Source of the DNA: Legionellaceae bacterium
Lineage (GTDB): Bacteria > Pseudomonadota > Gammaproteobacteria > Legionellales > Legionellaceae
DNA length: 64,000 nt
Assembly: GCA_029210085.1 (NCBI GenBank)
Contig: JARGPP010000021.1
Coordinates: 1-64,000 of the forward strand
Direction of reading: 5' to 3'
In this document: positions 18,305 to 28,542 of the stretch, one piece after another
How the letters are laid out: each line of letters opens with the position of its first letter
Position numbering within the stretch: position 1 is the stretch's first letter
Made by a program: the position numbers and the translations under genes
Notes under the pieces: model-generated
What the model saw: only the letters and a program-made list of their open reading frames with translations
The model's database searches: none
What the model was told of the DNA's origin: nothing

Positions 18305-19578
18305 GCGGTTGTCTTCTTCTTGAAAAGTTCACGGAAAACAGGATAGATATCAGCGACAGTGTCAATACTCTCCATGCAAAAATTGGGGTGGGTTTGAGCT
18401 AAGGTTTCATATACTTCCCATAAGCTCTGGTGATGGCGTGGCATAATTTCGACATAAGCAAAATATTGTAACAGTGGCATAATGCGGTCATGAAGTAATT
18501 CTTGACATTTAGGAGAGTCAGCATTCCAGTTATCTCCATCGGATGCCTGAGCCGTATAAATATTCCAAGCATTGGGCGGATAGCGACTTGTAATAATCTC
18601 ATCAAGTAATTCTAAGGCACTCGACACCACAGTACCTCCTGTTTCTCGAGAGTAGAAAAACTCTTCTTCGGAGACTTCTTTGGCTGATGTGTGGTGACGA
18701 ATAAAGACAAGCTCAATTTTTTGGTAGTTTTTAGTAAGAAAAAGATAGAGGAGAATAAAAAAGCGCTTAGCAATGTCTTTTTTTGTTTCATCCATGGAGC
18801 CTGAAACATCCATGATGCAGAACATGACAGCTTGCGTGGTGGGTGCTGGAATTTTAATGCGATTGTTATAACGCAAATCGAGTGTATCTAAAAAAGGGAT
18901 GCTTTTAATCTTGCGCTTTAAAAAATCCATTCGTTCTGTGAGTTCGGCACGTTTTTTTTGATGCGCTGCGGTTTCTTTTTTTTGCGTAGATAATGCTTTG
19001 AGTGTTTCTTTGATTGCTCGTAATTCACGTTTGTAGGGTGCGGCAAGAGCTAGCCGCCGGCCTGTTGCTTGTCTCATCGAACGTACAATGTTTAGATTGG
19101 TTGGAATTCCGCTGGTTGTGACACCAGCACGTACAGTTTTAGGAGTATCCATTTTAGCAAGTTCTTTTCGAATGAGATCTGGAAGTGCTAAATCTTCAAA
19201 ATAAAGTTCAAGAAATTCATCGCGTGAGAGTTCAAAGACAAAATCATCATTTCCTTCGCCTTGATTGCTTGCTTGCCCACCTGCCCCACCTTGGCCCTCA
19301 TTTGAAGGACGCTTGATACGATCCCCTTCAAGAAATTCATCATTGCCCGGTAAAATACGTTCTACATGGCCACCAGGGCCCTGTGTAAAACGAGGTTCGG
19401 CAATGTCTCTTGCAGGGATGCTGATTTGTTCTTCACGGTTAATGCCGGTGATACTGCGTTTACCGATAGCTTTTGAGACGGCTTCTTTGATTTGATGTTT
19501 ATAGCGACGTAAGAAGCGCTGTCGGTTAACGGTACTTTTCTTACCCGCATTGAGACGTCGATCAATCAATTGGCTCAT
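18301..19578 (-). CDS. yeaH: YeaH/YhbH family protein (DUF444)
   Basis: 425 aa. The N-terminal basic region is followed by a Gly-rich linker (about 85-110), and the C-terminal half is a von Willebrand A-like domain with the MIDAS motif DVSGSMDETKK and a GGT segment (RETGGTVVSSALELLDEI). The protein works with the YeaG kinase in stress adaptation. It lies 15 bp downstream of yeaG and overlaps ycgB, as in the standard three-gene cluster. Confidence 0.93.
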   Translation of the reverse strand: MSQLIDRRLNAGKKSTVNRQRFLRRYKHQIKEAVSKAIGKRSITGINREEQISIPARDIAEPRFTQGPGGHVERILPGNDEFLEGDRIKRPSNEGQGGAGGQASNQGEGNDDFVFELSRDEFLELYFEDLALPDLIRKELAKMDTPKTVRAGVTTSGIPTNLNIVRSMRQATGRRLALAAPYKRELRAIKETLKALSTQKKETAAHQKKRAELTERMDFLKRKIKSIPFLDTLDLRYNNRIKIPAPTTQAVMFCIMDVSGSMDETKKDIAKRFFILLYLFLTKNYQKIELVFIRHHTSAKEVSEEEFFYSRETGGTVVSSALELLDEIITSRYPPNAWNIYTAQASDGDNWNADSPKCQELLHDRIMPLLQYFAYVEIMPRHHQSLWEVYETLAQTHPNFCMESIDTVADIYPVFRELFKKKTTA

Positions 19579-19593
19579 AGATAATAATTGCCT

Positions 19594-21525
19594 TTATTGT
19601 GATTTACGAACACGTAAGTACCATTCACATAAAAGACGTACTTGTTTTGCTGTATAGCCTTTGTCTTCCATGCGAGCAATAAATTCTGCATGTTTTGTTT
19701 TTTCTTCCTCAGTTGCTTTTGCATTGAAAGAAATAACAGGGAGTAAATCCTCCGTGTTCGTAAACATTTTCTTCTCAATGACTGTTTTTAGTTTTTCGTA
19801 GCTGTTCCAGCGAGGATTTTTACCTTGATTATTTGCTCGTGCGCGTAGTACAAAATTAACGACTTCATTTCTGAAGTCTTTCGGGTTTGAAATGCCAGCA
19901 GGTTTTTCAATTTTTTCTAAATCAGTATTTAAAGCACCACGATCAAGGATTTCTCCTGTATCAGGGTCACGATAATCTTGATCTTGAATCCAAAAATCAG
20001 CATACGTAATGTAACGGTCAAAAATATTTTGTCCATATTCGGAATATGACTCAAGGTACGCTGTTTGAATTTCTTTACCGATAAATTCGACATATTTTGG
20101 AGATAAAAATTCTTTAATAAAGTTTAAATAACGCTCACTAATTTCTTCTGGAAATTGTTCTTGCTCTATCTGTCGCTCCAATACATAGAGTAAATGCACA
20201 GGATTTGCTGCAACTTCACTGTGGTCAAAATTAAATACTTTAGAGAGAATTTTAAAAGCAAATCGTGTAGAGATACCGTCCATACCTTCGTCGACACCTG
20301 CAAAATCACGGTATTCCTGGTATGATTTTGCTTTGGGGTCGGTATCTTTTAGACTTTCGCCGTTATAGACCCTTAATTTTGAATAAATGCTTGAATTTTC
20401 AGGCTCTTTCAAGCGTGTTAATACAGAAAATTTTGCGAGCATATCTAATGTTCCTGGTGCACAAGGTGCGTCTTTCAGTGAACTATTTTCAATGAGTTTT
20501 CTGTAGATGCGTAGCTCTTCTGACACCCGCAGACAATAAGGAACTTTGACGATATTGATACGGTCAATAAAGGCCTCATTATTTTTATTGTTGCGAAAAG
20601 TTTTCCATTCGGATTCATTTGAGTGTGCAAGAATAATGCCTTCAAAAGGAAGAGATGACAGGCCTTCTGTGGCATTGTAATTGCCTTCTTGCGTTGCCGT
20701 TAAAAGAGGGTGTAAGACTTTGATAGGGGCTTTAAACATCTCGACAAATTCGAGTAGGCCTCGGTTTGCATGACAAAGACCACCTGAATAGCTATAGGCA
20801 TCGGCATCATCTTGGGAGAACTCTTCGAGCTTTCTGATGTCAATTTTTCCGACTAAAGATGAAATATCTTGGTTATTTTCATCTCCTGGTTCAGTTTTAG
20901 CAATCGCAATTTGTTTTAAACGAGAAGGATGAACCTTGATGACTTTAAATTGGTTGATGTCACCGTTGTATTCATGGAGTCGTTTAACAGCCCAAGGAGA
21001 CATTACATAGCGTAGAGCACGGCTTGGAATACCATATTGTTCAAGCAAAAGTTGACCGTCTTCTTCTCGATTGAAAAGAGAGAGAGGTGAGTCAAAAACA
21101 GGGGAGTCTTTGATTGCATAAAATGGAACTTTTTGCATCAGGTCTTTGAGCTTTTCAGCAATAGAAGATTTTCCACCACCAACAGGACCTAGCAGATATA
21201 GGACTTGTTTGGTTTCTTCAAGGCCTTGAGCGGCGTGCTTTAAAAAGCCAACGATGCGTTCAATGGGTTCTTCTAAACCATAAAAATTATCAAAAACATT
21301 GTACAATTGAATAACTTTGTTTGAGAAAAGACGTGAAAGGACAGGATCGTGTCTTGTATCGCTAAGCTCGGGTTCACCGATGGCCATTAATAAGCGCTCA
21401 GCAGGGTTTGCATAAGCGGAGGGGTCATTTTTACAGAGTGTTAAGTAATCTCCTAGGCTTATTTCTTCTTCTTTTTCTTCAGTGTAGCGATCGATGTAAT
21501 TTTTAAGTAATTCTTCAGTGCTCAT
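19594..21525 (-). CDS. yeaG: PrkA-type serine protein kinase YeaG
   Basis: 643 aa, the usual length. An N-terminal AAA+ domain has Walker A GPVGGGKSS (about 110) and the PrkA N-terminal block (DPVLSRLFSNKVIQLYNVF); a C-terminal PrkA domain follows (NYIDRYITYADFW-like segment ILDRGALNTDLEKIEKPAGI). The family is linked to protein phosphorylation and, in E. coli, to survival in nitrogen starvation. AGGAGC precedes the ATG. It leads the yeaG-yeaH-ycgB operon. Confidence 0.95.
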   Translation of the reverse strand: MSTEELLKNYIDRYTEEKEEEISLGDYLTLCKNDPSAYANPAERLLMAIGEPELSDTRHDPVLSRLFSNKVIQLYNVFDNFYGLEEPIERIVGFLKHAAQGLEETKQVLYLLGPVGGGKSSIAEKLKDLMQKVPFYAIKDSPVFDSPLSLFNREEDGQLLLEQYGIPSRALRYVMSPWAVKRLHEYNGDINQFKVIKVHPSRLKQIAIAKTEPGDENNQDISSLVGKIDIRKLEEFSQDDADAYSYSGGLCHANRGLLEFVEMFKAPIKVLHPLLTATQEGNYNATEGLSSLPFEGIILAHSNESEWKTFRNNKNNEAFIDRINIVKVPYCLRVSEELRIYRKLIENSSLKDAPCAPGTLDMLAKFSVLTRLKEPENSSIYSKLRVYNGESLKDTDPKAKSYQEYRDFAGVDEGMDGISTRFAFKILSKVFNFDHSEVAANPVHLLYVLERQIEQEQFPEEISERYLNFIKEFLSPKYVEFIGKEIQTAYLESYSEYGQNIFDRYITYADFWIQDQDYRDPDTGEILDRGALNTDLEKIEKPAGISNPKDFRNEVVNFVLRARANNQGKNPRWNSYEKLKTVIEKKMFTNTEDLLPVISFNAKATEEEKTKHAEFIARMEDKGYTAKQVRLLCEWYLRVRKSQ

Positions 21526-21601
21526 CCTTTAGCTCCTAAAATTCAAATTCTTTATATGTAAAAACAATACTCCATCCTTGAAGAAATCGCGAGCCTATTT
21601 T

Positions 21602-22885
21602 TTAAGTTGGGCATAGTTGAAATGTTTCAGCTTTCTCTTTTGGATACATTTCATAAGCGGTGTAAGCGGCGACAAGAAGCAGTGCGGCAGGCCAGTAAAT
21701 AGAGAATACACCAATGAATAATGTGGGTAAGACGGCATTTTTAGTAAAAGAAGACCAGCCTTCATTCCAAGCAGCCTGTTGCTCTTTTTTCACTTTCTCT
21801 ATGTCGGTATTTTCTCCGCTATCCTCTAATTGCTTTAAGAGATAAGTTTGCTTTTGATAATTACCGTACATATCAGCTGATAAATGGGCGGCAAACCCGA
21901 TAACACATAAAAAAGCGCCAATTGGAGCCACGATTGGAATAGGGGCTGCTAATAGCATCGATAAACCGATGAGTATATCGGTGGTGGCAATTAACGCAAG
22001 CTTTAGCGTTGCAGTTGTTTGGATATGGTCTAATTCAAGTTCTTTTAATTGCTGCTGAATGATTTCATCTTGCTTTTTGAGCGCAAGTAGTTGCTCATAT
22101 TCAGTTTTTTTCTCAAGATAAGCATGGTGTGTTTCACGTTGGCGGTAAAGTGTTAAGCTTAAGTCAAAGAGAATACAGACGAGCATTAGGGGGTTATTAT
22201 TAATGGCGTTCAGTACCCCCCATACAATATCGTTTGCAATGTTAAATCGATATTTATATATTTCATGACTGAAACGTTCCCAAGTGGTCAATGCAGCTAG
22301 TTCTTGCTCGGTTGGGTTGAACGTATGTTTTAAAATTTGTGCCAACTCGATAAGAAAGCGTAAGCCTAGCAATGAAAAGCTTAAAATATAAAATGCTTGG
22401 ACGGGCAAATTTAAAATAGTGATTGATTGATCAAAATTAAAGATAGGTGCAATTGACTGATTAAGTTTATCAAACCATTTTGCATCATTCATGATGCGAA
22501 TCAGCAGCTCGTCTGTGATACGTGAAAAAGTTAAAAGAATACGAAAGCCATGAACATAACCGAGGTTGTCATGGATGTAGTTTGTCCAGTTTTCGGGTGG
22601 CTTTTCGGGCTCACCTCTTTTCTCATGGTATGTTTTTAGTAAGTCACAGCAATGCAGATACCATAAGCGATATTGTTCTTGCTCCTCATTGCTCGTAATT
22701 GTGCGGTTTGTATCTATTTCTAAAGTGTCTAATGCCTTCTTTAGAAGGTTTTTTTCTTGAGTAATGGCATCATGGTTTTGATTCAAGAATGTCAGTGATT
22801 TTGATGAGGTGCTTCCATCGGGATGTGGAGGAGAGGAAAAGAAAAGGTGTTTTTCATCCATAAAAGCGGAAGAGGAGCTTGCCAT
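21602..22885 (-). CDS. Unknown membrane protein with long cytosolic N-terminus
   Basis: About 427 aa, family not recognised. A Ser-rich start (MASSSSAF) and a polar helical N-terminal part (to about 150) are followed by hydrophobic segments near ILNLPVQAFYILSFSLLGL, LMLVCILFDLSLTLY, IGLSMLLAAPIPIVAPIGAF and LPTLFIGVFSIYWPAALLLV. A coiled-coil-like stretch (EYEQLLALKKQDEIIQQQLKEL) lies between membrane pairs. I chose ATG 22885, preceded by GAGG at seven bases; an open frame runs 63 bases further upstream from TTG 22948. It is monocistronic, follows no known partner, and could be a lineage-specific effector or envelope protein. Confidence 0.7.
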   Translation of the reverse strand: MASSSSAFMDEKHLFFSSPPHPDGSTSSKSLTFLNQNHDAITQEKNLLKKALDTLEIDTNRTITSNEEQEQYRLWYLHCCDLLKTYHEKRGEPEKPPENWTNYIHDNLGYVHGFRILLTFSRITDELLIRIMNDAKWFDKLNQSIAPIFNFDQSITILNLPVQAFYILSFSLLGLRFLIELAQILKHTFNPTEQELAALTTWERFSHEIYKYRFNIANDIVWGVLNAINNNPLMLVCILFDLSLTLYRQRETHHAYLEKKTEYEQLLALKKQDEIIQQQLKELELDHIQTTATLKLALIATTDILIGLSMLLAAPIPIVAPIGAFLCVIGFAAHLSADMYGNYQKQTYLLKQLEDSGENTDIEKVKKEQQAAWNEGWSSFTKNAVLPTLFIGVFSIYWPAALLLVAAYTAYEMYPKEKAETFQLCPT

Positions 22886-23144
22886 TAGATGCCTCATATC
22901 ATAAAAAATCAAGCCATTAAGCATAACATTATGTGCAATTTTAGGCAAGACCTTCTTGTAATTGGACGGTTTTATGCTGAAATAAATTTCCTCGGTATTT
23001 TATCTTGAATTTGTTTGATTTATTAGTAAGGGTGACTTAAGCTAATGATTGTGAGAGTTTTTGTGCTTCGGTTTTTCTTTTGTTAATTATGAAGAGCGGG
23101 GCATCATAATTTGGAAGTGAAGACAAAGAAAAATGGAGATAAAC

Positions 23145-23927
23145 ATGACAAAAAAAGCCTTTTCAGCTTGTGCCCTATTAGTAGCAAGTACCACAGCAGC
23201 ATATGCAGGAACAATGGGTGATACAAAACCCTTACCGCTGCTTATTCCGTTTTTTGCTGGTGAAGGGATGTATACTTGGCCTGATATTGATGGTTTTCGT
23301 ATTGGTGTCGATAATGTTGGAACATTTACATCTAAACAAGATAAGCAAGGTTGGGGTGGTCGGCTTGCGGCAGGTGCGATTCATCCTTTAACTGAAACAT
23401 GGGCCGGTAGTGCAGAGATTGGTTGGGGTTATTATGGTTCGGTTGACATGAACCCAAGCATTGCTTTAAATCCTAATACAACGGTTACTGTGAATACTAA
23501 TGCGTTCAAGGTAAAGATGGATCAATACGGTTTTGATATATTAGCAGGTCTTTTCTATACGCAACCACAGTATGATTTATTCTTTAAGGTGGGAGCGTTG
23601 ATTCAGAATCTTCGTGTTAAAGCCTCACTCAGTCCAGACGGGCTTGGAGGAAATGGCACATCAGGGATTAGTGCACGTTTGGGAGGTAATTATACGGCGT
23701 CAACAATTCTGGTGAATGCATTGCCTGAACTTAAACTTGGCGGAGGCTATCATATCAATCAAAATTGGCTTGCAACGCTTTCTTGGATGCATGCATTTGG
23801 TTCATCACTGAACATTAATGCACCCAGTATAAAAAATAGCCCTGCTTCTATTGGCAGTGTAAGTGCTCAAATTACAAGCCCAACATTGAATACAATCTTG
23901 TTTGGTTTAGAATATCGTTTTTCTTAA
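23145..23927 (+). CDS. Outer-membrane beta-barrel protein
   Basis: About 260 aa. A signal peptide (cleavage after AYA) is followed by alternating hydrophobic/polar strands, with aromatic girdle residues and Gly-Trp turns (WAGSAEIGWGYYGS, YGFDILAGLFYTQPQ, WLATLSWMHAFGS). It ends in the strand LFGLEYRFS, near the aromatic-terminal signature of outer-membrane barrels. The size suits an 8-strand OmpA/OmpW-like barrel. ATG 23145 has GGAG seven bases upstream; the ATG at 23133 is weaker. It is monocistronic with its own terminator. The pore or adhesion role is unknown. Confidence 0.82.
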   Translation: MTKKAFSACALLVASTTAAYAGTMGDTKPLPLLIPFFAGEGMYTWPDIDGFRIGVDNVGTFTSKQDKQGWGGRLAAGAIHPLTETWAGSAEIGWGYYGSVDMNPSIALNPNTTVTVNTNAFKVKMDQYGFDILAGLFYTQPQYDLFFKVGALIQNLRVKASLSPDGLGGNGTSGISARLGGNYTASTILVNALPELKLGGGYHINQNWLATLSWMHAFGSSLNINAPSIKNSPASIGSVSAQITSPTLNTILFGLEYRFS

Positions 23928-23958
23928 GTCAATAGAAAAATAGATAATGTATATTTTG

Positions 23959-23984
23959 AAAGCCACATTTTGTGGCTTTTTTAT
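23959..23984 (+). terminator. Rho-independent terminator after the barrel gene
   Basis: AAGCCACA, a two-base loop and TGTGGCTT form a GC-bearing stem followed directly by TTTTTTA. It stands 32 bp after the stop codon of the outer-membrane protein gene and just before rpiA. Confidence 0.85.
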
Positions 23985-24006
23985 TGGTATGAGAGGAATA
24001 TACTGA

Positions 24007-24654
24007 ATGGGTGATTTGAAACGAGCAGTGGCAAGGGCAGCACTTGAACATTTGGATGATGTTACGATACTGGGTATTGGAACAGGTTCAACAGTGTCTT
24101 GTTTTATTGAAGCACTTGCTGATATTAAACATCGTATTGAAGGCTGTGTTTCAAGCTCTGATGCAACCACTCAAGCGCTTCGTGAAGCTGGCTTGCCTGT
24201 ACTTGATTTAGCGCTTGCAGACCCACTTGCACTTTATGTGGATGGTGCAGATGAAGTGACTCAACACAAAAGCATGATTAAAGGAGGCGGAGGCGCATTA
24301 ACGCATGAAAAAATTATTGCGAGCGCGGCAAACAAATTCATGTGCCTAGTTGATGAAAGCAAAACTGTTTCACGTTTAGGCAATTTTCCAGTGGCTGTAG
24401 AAGTTTTGCCAATGGCGCGAAGTTTAGTGGCTCGTGCTTTAGTTAAACTAGGTGGTGACCCGGTTTATCGAGAAGGATTTATCACGGATAATGGAAATTG
24501 TATCTTAGATGTTTTTCACCTTAATTTAGATGAGCCAATGGCCATGGAAGCTGCAATTAAACTGTTACCTGGCGTGGTTGAAAATGGTATTTTTGCAAAG
24601 CGTCCTGCCGATATGGTACTTGTTGGACGTCAGTCTGGTATTGACGTGTTTTAA
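24007..24654 (+). CDS. rpiA: Ribose-5-phosphate isomerase A
   Basis: 215 aa, the family's usual length. Motifs: LGIGTGSTVSCFIEAL (phosphate loop), SSDATTQALREAGL, LYVDGADEV with the catalytic aspartates, KGGGGALTHEKI with the catalytic lysine/glutamate, and the C-terminal GVVENGIFAKRPADMVLVG. It interconverts ribose 5-phosphate and ribulose 5-phosphate in the pentose phosphate pathway. It ends with a 4-bp overlap with the convergent polA. Confidence 0.97.
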   Translation: MGDLKRAVARAALEHLDDVTILGIGTGSTVSCFIEALADIKHRIEGCVSSSDATTQALREAGLPVLDLALADPLALYVDGADEVTQHKSMIKGGGGALTHEKIIASAANKFMCLVDESKTVSRLGNFPVAVEVLPMARSLVARALVKLGGDPVYREGFITDNGNCILDVFHLNLDEPMAMEAAIKLLPGVVENGIFAKRPADMVLVGRQSGIDVF

Positions 24655-27353
24655 TGTGCTGCATCCCAATTGGGCCCTATGCCGATTGAGACACGTAGAG
24701 GAACAGTGAGCTGAGCTGCTTGTTCCATATGTTTTTTTATAGCTTTTTGAGCGGTTAGAATGTCATTTTTTGGAACTTCAAAGACGAGTTCATCATGAAC
24801 TTGCATGATCATGCGAGCGCATTGACCTTCAGAAGTTTTTTGCCAGCTTGCAATGGCAATCATTGCTTTTTTGATAATATCAGCAGCGGTTCCTTGCATC
24901 GGGGCATTGATAGCTGTACGTTCCGCGGCTTTTTGTCGCATTTTGTTTGAAGCGTTAATTTCAGGCAAATAAAGACGTCGTCCAAATAAGGTTTCAACAT
25001 AACCGTCATTATGTGCTTTTTGACGAGTTTTCTCCATATATTCAAAGACGCCTGGGTATCGCTCAAAGTATCGTGTTATATAATCATGAGCGTCTTGTTT
25101 GGAAACGCCTAATTGTTTGGCAAGACCAAAAGAAGACATGCCATAAATAAGACCAAAATTAATGGCCTTGGCACGCCGTCGCTGTTCTTTTGATACTGTT
25201 TCGAGTGGGACCGAGAAAATTTCACTGGCGGTTGCTGCATGTATGTCCCAATCATTATCAAAGGCATGTTTCAATCCTGTATCATTTGAGAGGTGTGCCA
25301 TGATACGTAATTCGATTTGTGAATAATCTGACGCAAGTAATACATAGCCTTTCGGAGCAATAAAAGCGCTTCGTATAAGTCGACCTTCTTCATTGCGAAC
25401 AGGAATATTTTGTAGGTTTGGTTCGCTGGAAGATAATCTTCCCGTTGCTGTAACTGCTTGGTTATAAGATGTATGTATGCGGCCCGTTGTTGGATGAATA
25501 CGTTTGGGGAGGGTTTCGATATATGTCGAAAGGAGTTTGGTTAGACTTCGATATTCGAGAATAATCGCAGGAAGTGGATAATCAAGGGCAAGTTCTTGAA
25601 GGACTGACTCTGCCGTAGATGGTTGTCCTTTGGGTGTCTTTGAGAGAATGGGCAACTTTAATGTGTCGTACAGAATGTCTTGGAGTTGTTTAGGTGAGTT
25701 TAAATTAAATGTCTTGGTTGCAAGCAGGTAAGCCTTTTGGGTTAAGGCCTCAATACGCGTATTGAGGCGTTTTCCATGTGCTTCAAGTTGTTTGATGTCA
25801 ATGAGCACGCCATGACATTCAATGTCAGCTAAAATGGGGATGAGAGGTATTTCAATATGAGTAAGTACTTGTTTTAGGGATTCATCCAGTTTGGGGTAGA
25901 GTGCTTCATGAAGCTTATAGGTAATGAGCGCATCTTCAGCAGCATAAGGGGCTGCTTTTTCAATGGAAATTTCATTAAAAGGAATGGCTTTCTTACCTCG
26001 ACCAGCGATATCTTCAAAGTGAATGGTTTCATGATTTAAATAGCGCTTAGCTAAAGCGTCTAAATTATGACGGCCAGATGTACTATTGTATACATAAGAT
26101 TCAAGCATGGTATCGAAAGAAATCGCATTTAAGTGAATGTGATATTGCTTAAATACGGCATAATCATATTTCAGATTTTGACCTATTTTTTTGAGTGTGT
26201 GGCTCTCCAAATAAGGCTTTAAGGCCGTGAGTACATGTTCTAAAGGTATCTGTTGTACGTTTTCCGTATGAGCCATTGGAATATAAGCCGCATGTTGCGT
26301 ATCAACCGCAAGTGCTATGCCAACCAGTGAGGCACTGAGGGGGTGAAGGCTTGTTGTTTCAGTGTCCACACAACAATAAGAAGCACTTTTTAAACGTGTG
26401 ATTAGAGCATCAAGTTGAGCTGGGTGCTGAATGATATCGAATGAAATATTTTGGTTTTGGGTGGGTAGTGGCTGCGCTTTAGGATGCGTGTTGCTAGCGG
26501 AGGCACTACCCCATTCCTTTAGCCAGACGTTGACCTCAAGCTCTCGTGCAAGTGAAAGTAGAGTGTCGCGATTAGGCGGGCTTGGCTTTAATTGTTCAAT
26601 AGTCGAGGGTAGCTCAACATCTGTTTTGATGGTTACAAGGCGTTTTGAGAGCGGTAGCATAGGAATGCTTTCTCGAAGGCGATCACCAATTTTTCCACCC
26701 AATGTGTCTGCATTCATAATGATATTATCTAAGTTTTCGTGCGTTGCAAGCCATTTTGCTGCAGTTTTTGGTCCGCACTGTGGTACGCCAGGGACGTTGT
26801 CGCTGGTATCACCGATAAGGGTGAGATAGTCAACAATTTGGGATGGTTTGACACCAAACTTTGCAAACACACCTTCAGGGTTTAAAACCTGTCGATTCAT
26901 GGTGTTAATTAACGTGACATGTTGGTTAACAAGTTGAGCCATGTCTTTATCACCTGTCGAAATTAACACAGGAAGGCCAGCCGATTCGGCCTGTACGGCA
27001 AGAGTTCCAATGACATCATCCGCTTCAACACCATCAATCATTAATAATGGGAAGCCAAGTGCCTTCAAAATATCAATGAGAGGAGGGAACTGACGTTTGA
27101 GATCGTCAGGCATAGGGGGGCGGTTAGCTTTATAGGCCGGATATAGATCATTTCGAAATGTTTTTCCTGGCGCATCAAAAACGATGGCAAATTGTGTGGG
27201 TGAAATGTCTTTGAGCAAGCGCCGAATCATATTAACCACACCGTAGACAGCGCCAGTGGGATGGCCCTCACTGTTGGTTAATGGGGGAAGTGCGTGAAAT
27301 GCACGAAAAAAATATGAAGATCCATCAACAAGTACGAATGGTGTTTTTGTCAC
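24651..27353 (-). CDS. polA: DNA polymerase I
   Basis: 900 aa with all three domains. The 5'-3' exonuclease (1 to about 290) shows FVLVDGSSYFFRAFHALPPL and GDKDMAQLV. The 3'-5' proofreading domain retains DTETTSL, the DYAVF motif and YAAEDALITYKLH, so it should be active. The polymerase domain has ASDYSQIELRIMAHLS (motif A), RRAKAINFGLIYGM (motif B) and IMQVHDELVFEVP (motif C). It fills gaps after excision repair and removes RNA primers. lpxD lies 13 bp upstream in the same direction. Confidence 0.98.
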   Translation of the reverse strand: MTKTPFVLVDGSSYFFRAFHALPPLTNSEGHPTGAVYGVVNMIRRLLKDISPTQFAIVFDAPGKTFRNDLYPAYKANRPPMPDDLKRQFPPLIDILKALGFPLLMIDGVEADDVIGTLAVQAESAGLPVLISTGDKDMAQLVNQHVTLINTMNRQVLNPEGVFAKFGVKPSQIVDYLTLIGDTSDNVPGVPQCGPKTAAKWLATHENLDNIIMNADTLGGKIGDRLRESIPMLPLSKRLVTIKTDVELPSTIEQLKPSPPNRDTLLSLARELEVNVWLKEWGSASASNTHPKAQPLPTQNQNISFDIIQHPAQLDALITRLKSASYCCVDTETTSLHPLSASLVGIALAVDTQHAAYIPMAHTENVQQIPLEHVLTALKPYLESHTLKKIGQNLKYDYAVFKQYHIHLNAISFDTMLESYVYNSTSGRHNLDALAKRYLNHETIHFEDIAGRGKKAIPFNEISIEKAAPYAAEDALITYKLHEALYPKLDESLKQVLTHIEIPLIPILADIECHGVLIDIKQLEAHGKRLNTRIEALTQKAYLLATKTFNLNSPKQLQDILYDTLKLPILSKTPKGQPSTAESVLQELALDYPLPAIILEYRSLTKLLSTYIETLPKRIHPTTGRIHTSYNQAVTATGRLSSSEPNLQNIPVRNEEGRLIRSAFIAPKGYVLLASDYSQIELRIMAHLSNDTGLKHAFDNDWDIHAATASEIFSVPLETVSKEQRRRAKAINFGLIYGMSSFGLAKQLGVSKQDAHDYITRYFERYPGVFEYMEKTRQKAHNDGYVETLFGRRLYLPEINASNKMRQKAAERTAINAPMQGTAADIIKKAMIAIASWQKTSEGQCARMIMQVHDELVFEVPKNDILTAQKAIKKHMEQAAQLTVPLRVSIGIGPNWDAAH

Positions 27354-27366
27354 AAGATTATCTCAC

Positions 27367-28425
27367 TTAGTCAATAGATTCTGAGGTGGGTTCAGACTGT
27401 TGTTCTTTCAACTGGTTGACTTGTTCACTCAGTCGTTTGAGTTGTTTACGCATAAGTGGAATACGAGTGGTAGACATTTCATGCTCAATGGCTTTTTCAC
27501 GTGGTCTTGCCGGTGTGCCTAAATAGATTAAGCCCTTTTTTAAATGTTTTTTCGGAGGAACGCCCGCGCGCGCGCCCAAAATAACTTCATCATCGATGCG
27601 AACATGGTCACTCACACCGACGCCCGCCGCAAAAATAACATGGTTACCACTTTGTGTACTGCCTGCAATGCCTGTAAAAGCACATAGAATATTATGCTGG
27701 CCGAGCTTCACTGAGTGGGCCACCTGTACAAGGTTGTCTATTTTTGTGCCTTTACCAATCACAGTTTCGCCAATAGTTGCTCGATCCACAATGGTACTGG
27801 CACCTATTTCAACATCATCCTCAATAATAACCCGTCCAACGTGGGGGATTTTGACGTGCTGACCATTTTCAGCGGTATAGCCAAAGCCATCTGAGCCGAT
27901 AACAGATGAAGCATGGATAATAACCCGCTCGTTAATAACAGAGTAATCATAAATAGTCACATGTGGGTGAATAACGCTGTCATGACCTATTTTGACATGG
28001 TTTCCAATGTGTACATGACTTTTGATGACGCAATTATTGCCGATGATACTGCCTGCATTGATAATCACATATGGGCCAATTGAAATATTTTCTCCAAGGG
28101 TGGCACTGGGAGAAATGATGGCTGTAGGATGAATTCCTGGCTCTGGTTTAGGCGTTGGGTAAAAATGCTTGAGCAACTGAATAAAAGCTTGAAATGGGTT
28201 TTCAACTTGAATCAAAGGCTTATTTAAAGTTGAAATGTTTTTTGAAACAAGCACTGCGGCCGCTTCTGATTGTTCGGCTTGCTTTAAGTGGTCTGTGCCG
28301 TCAGCAAAAATAAGGGAACCAGACTTGATTTCATCAATAGGAGATAGAGCACTAATGGAGATTTTTTCATCACCAATAATGGTTCCTTGAACGATAGCTG
28401 CAATATCATATAGAGAGGCATGCAT
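27367..28425 (-). CDS. lpxD: UDP-3-O-acylglucosamine N-acyltransferase LpxD
   Basis: About 352 aa. The N-terminal uridine-binding domain ([17 protein letters not shown]) is followed by a left-handed beta-helix of hexapeptide repeats ([20 protein letters not shown] onwards), with the catalytic His in the VAHSVKLG coil and a C-terminal helical bundle. It transfers the second 3-hydroxyacyl chain in lipid A synthesis. ATG 28425 gives the normal N-terminus; TTG 28440 is the alternative. It is not in the usual bamA-lpxD-fabZ-lpxA cluster, so it may be a second lpxD, as in Legionella, or a relocated one. Confidence 0.93.
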   Translation of the reverse strand: MHASLYDIAAIVQGTIIGDEKISISALSPIDEIKSGSLIFADGTDHLKQAEQSEAAAVLVSKNISTLNKPLIQVENPFQAFIQLLKHFYPTPKPEPGIHPTAIISPSATLGENISIGPYVIINAGSIIGNNCVIKSHVHIGNHVKIGHDSVIHPHVTIYDYSVINERVIIHASSVIGSDGFGYTAENGQHVKIPHVGRVIIEDDVEIGASTIVDRATIGETVIGKGTKIDNLVQVAHSVKLGQHNILCAFTGIAGSTQSGNHVIFAAGVGVSDHVRIDDEVILGARAGVPPKKHLKKGLIYLGTPARPREKAIEHEMSTTRIPLMRKQLKRLSEQVNQLKEQQSEPTSESID

Positions 28426-28499
28426 AGGGTATTTTTCCAAACTGTGAAAGCGTCGTTAGTATATCTTAATACCTGAAAAATTTCGACCAAAAACCAAAC

Positions 28500-28541
28500 T
28501 AGGGGCTGTTGACAGTTTATCTCCTCGCCTATGTGCCGCGG
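28500..28541 (+). repeat. Truncated copy of a short inverted-repeat element
   Basis: Forty-two bases starting TAGGGGCTGTTGACAG and ending CTATGTGCCGCGG align without gaps to the first 42 bases of the intact element at 59806-59870 (31 of 42 identical by eye, terminal and central parts best). It is interrupted one base later by the IS4-type remnant. A matching right end, GCCCCTA, follows that remnant at 28838-28844. Confidence 0.7.
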
Positions 28542-28542
28542 C

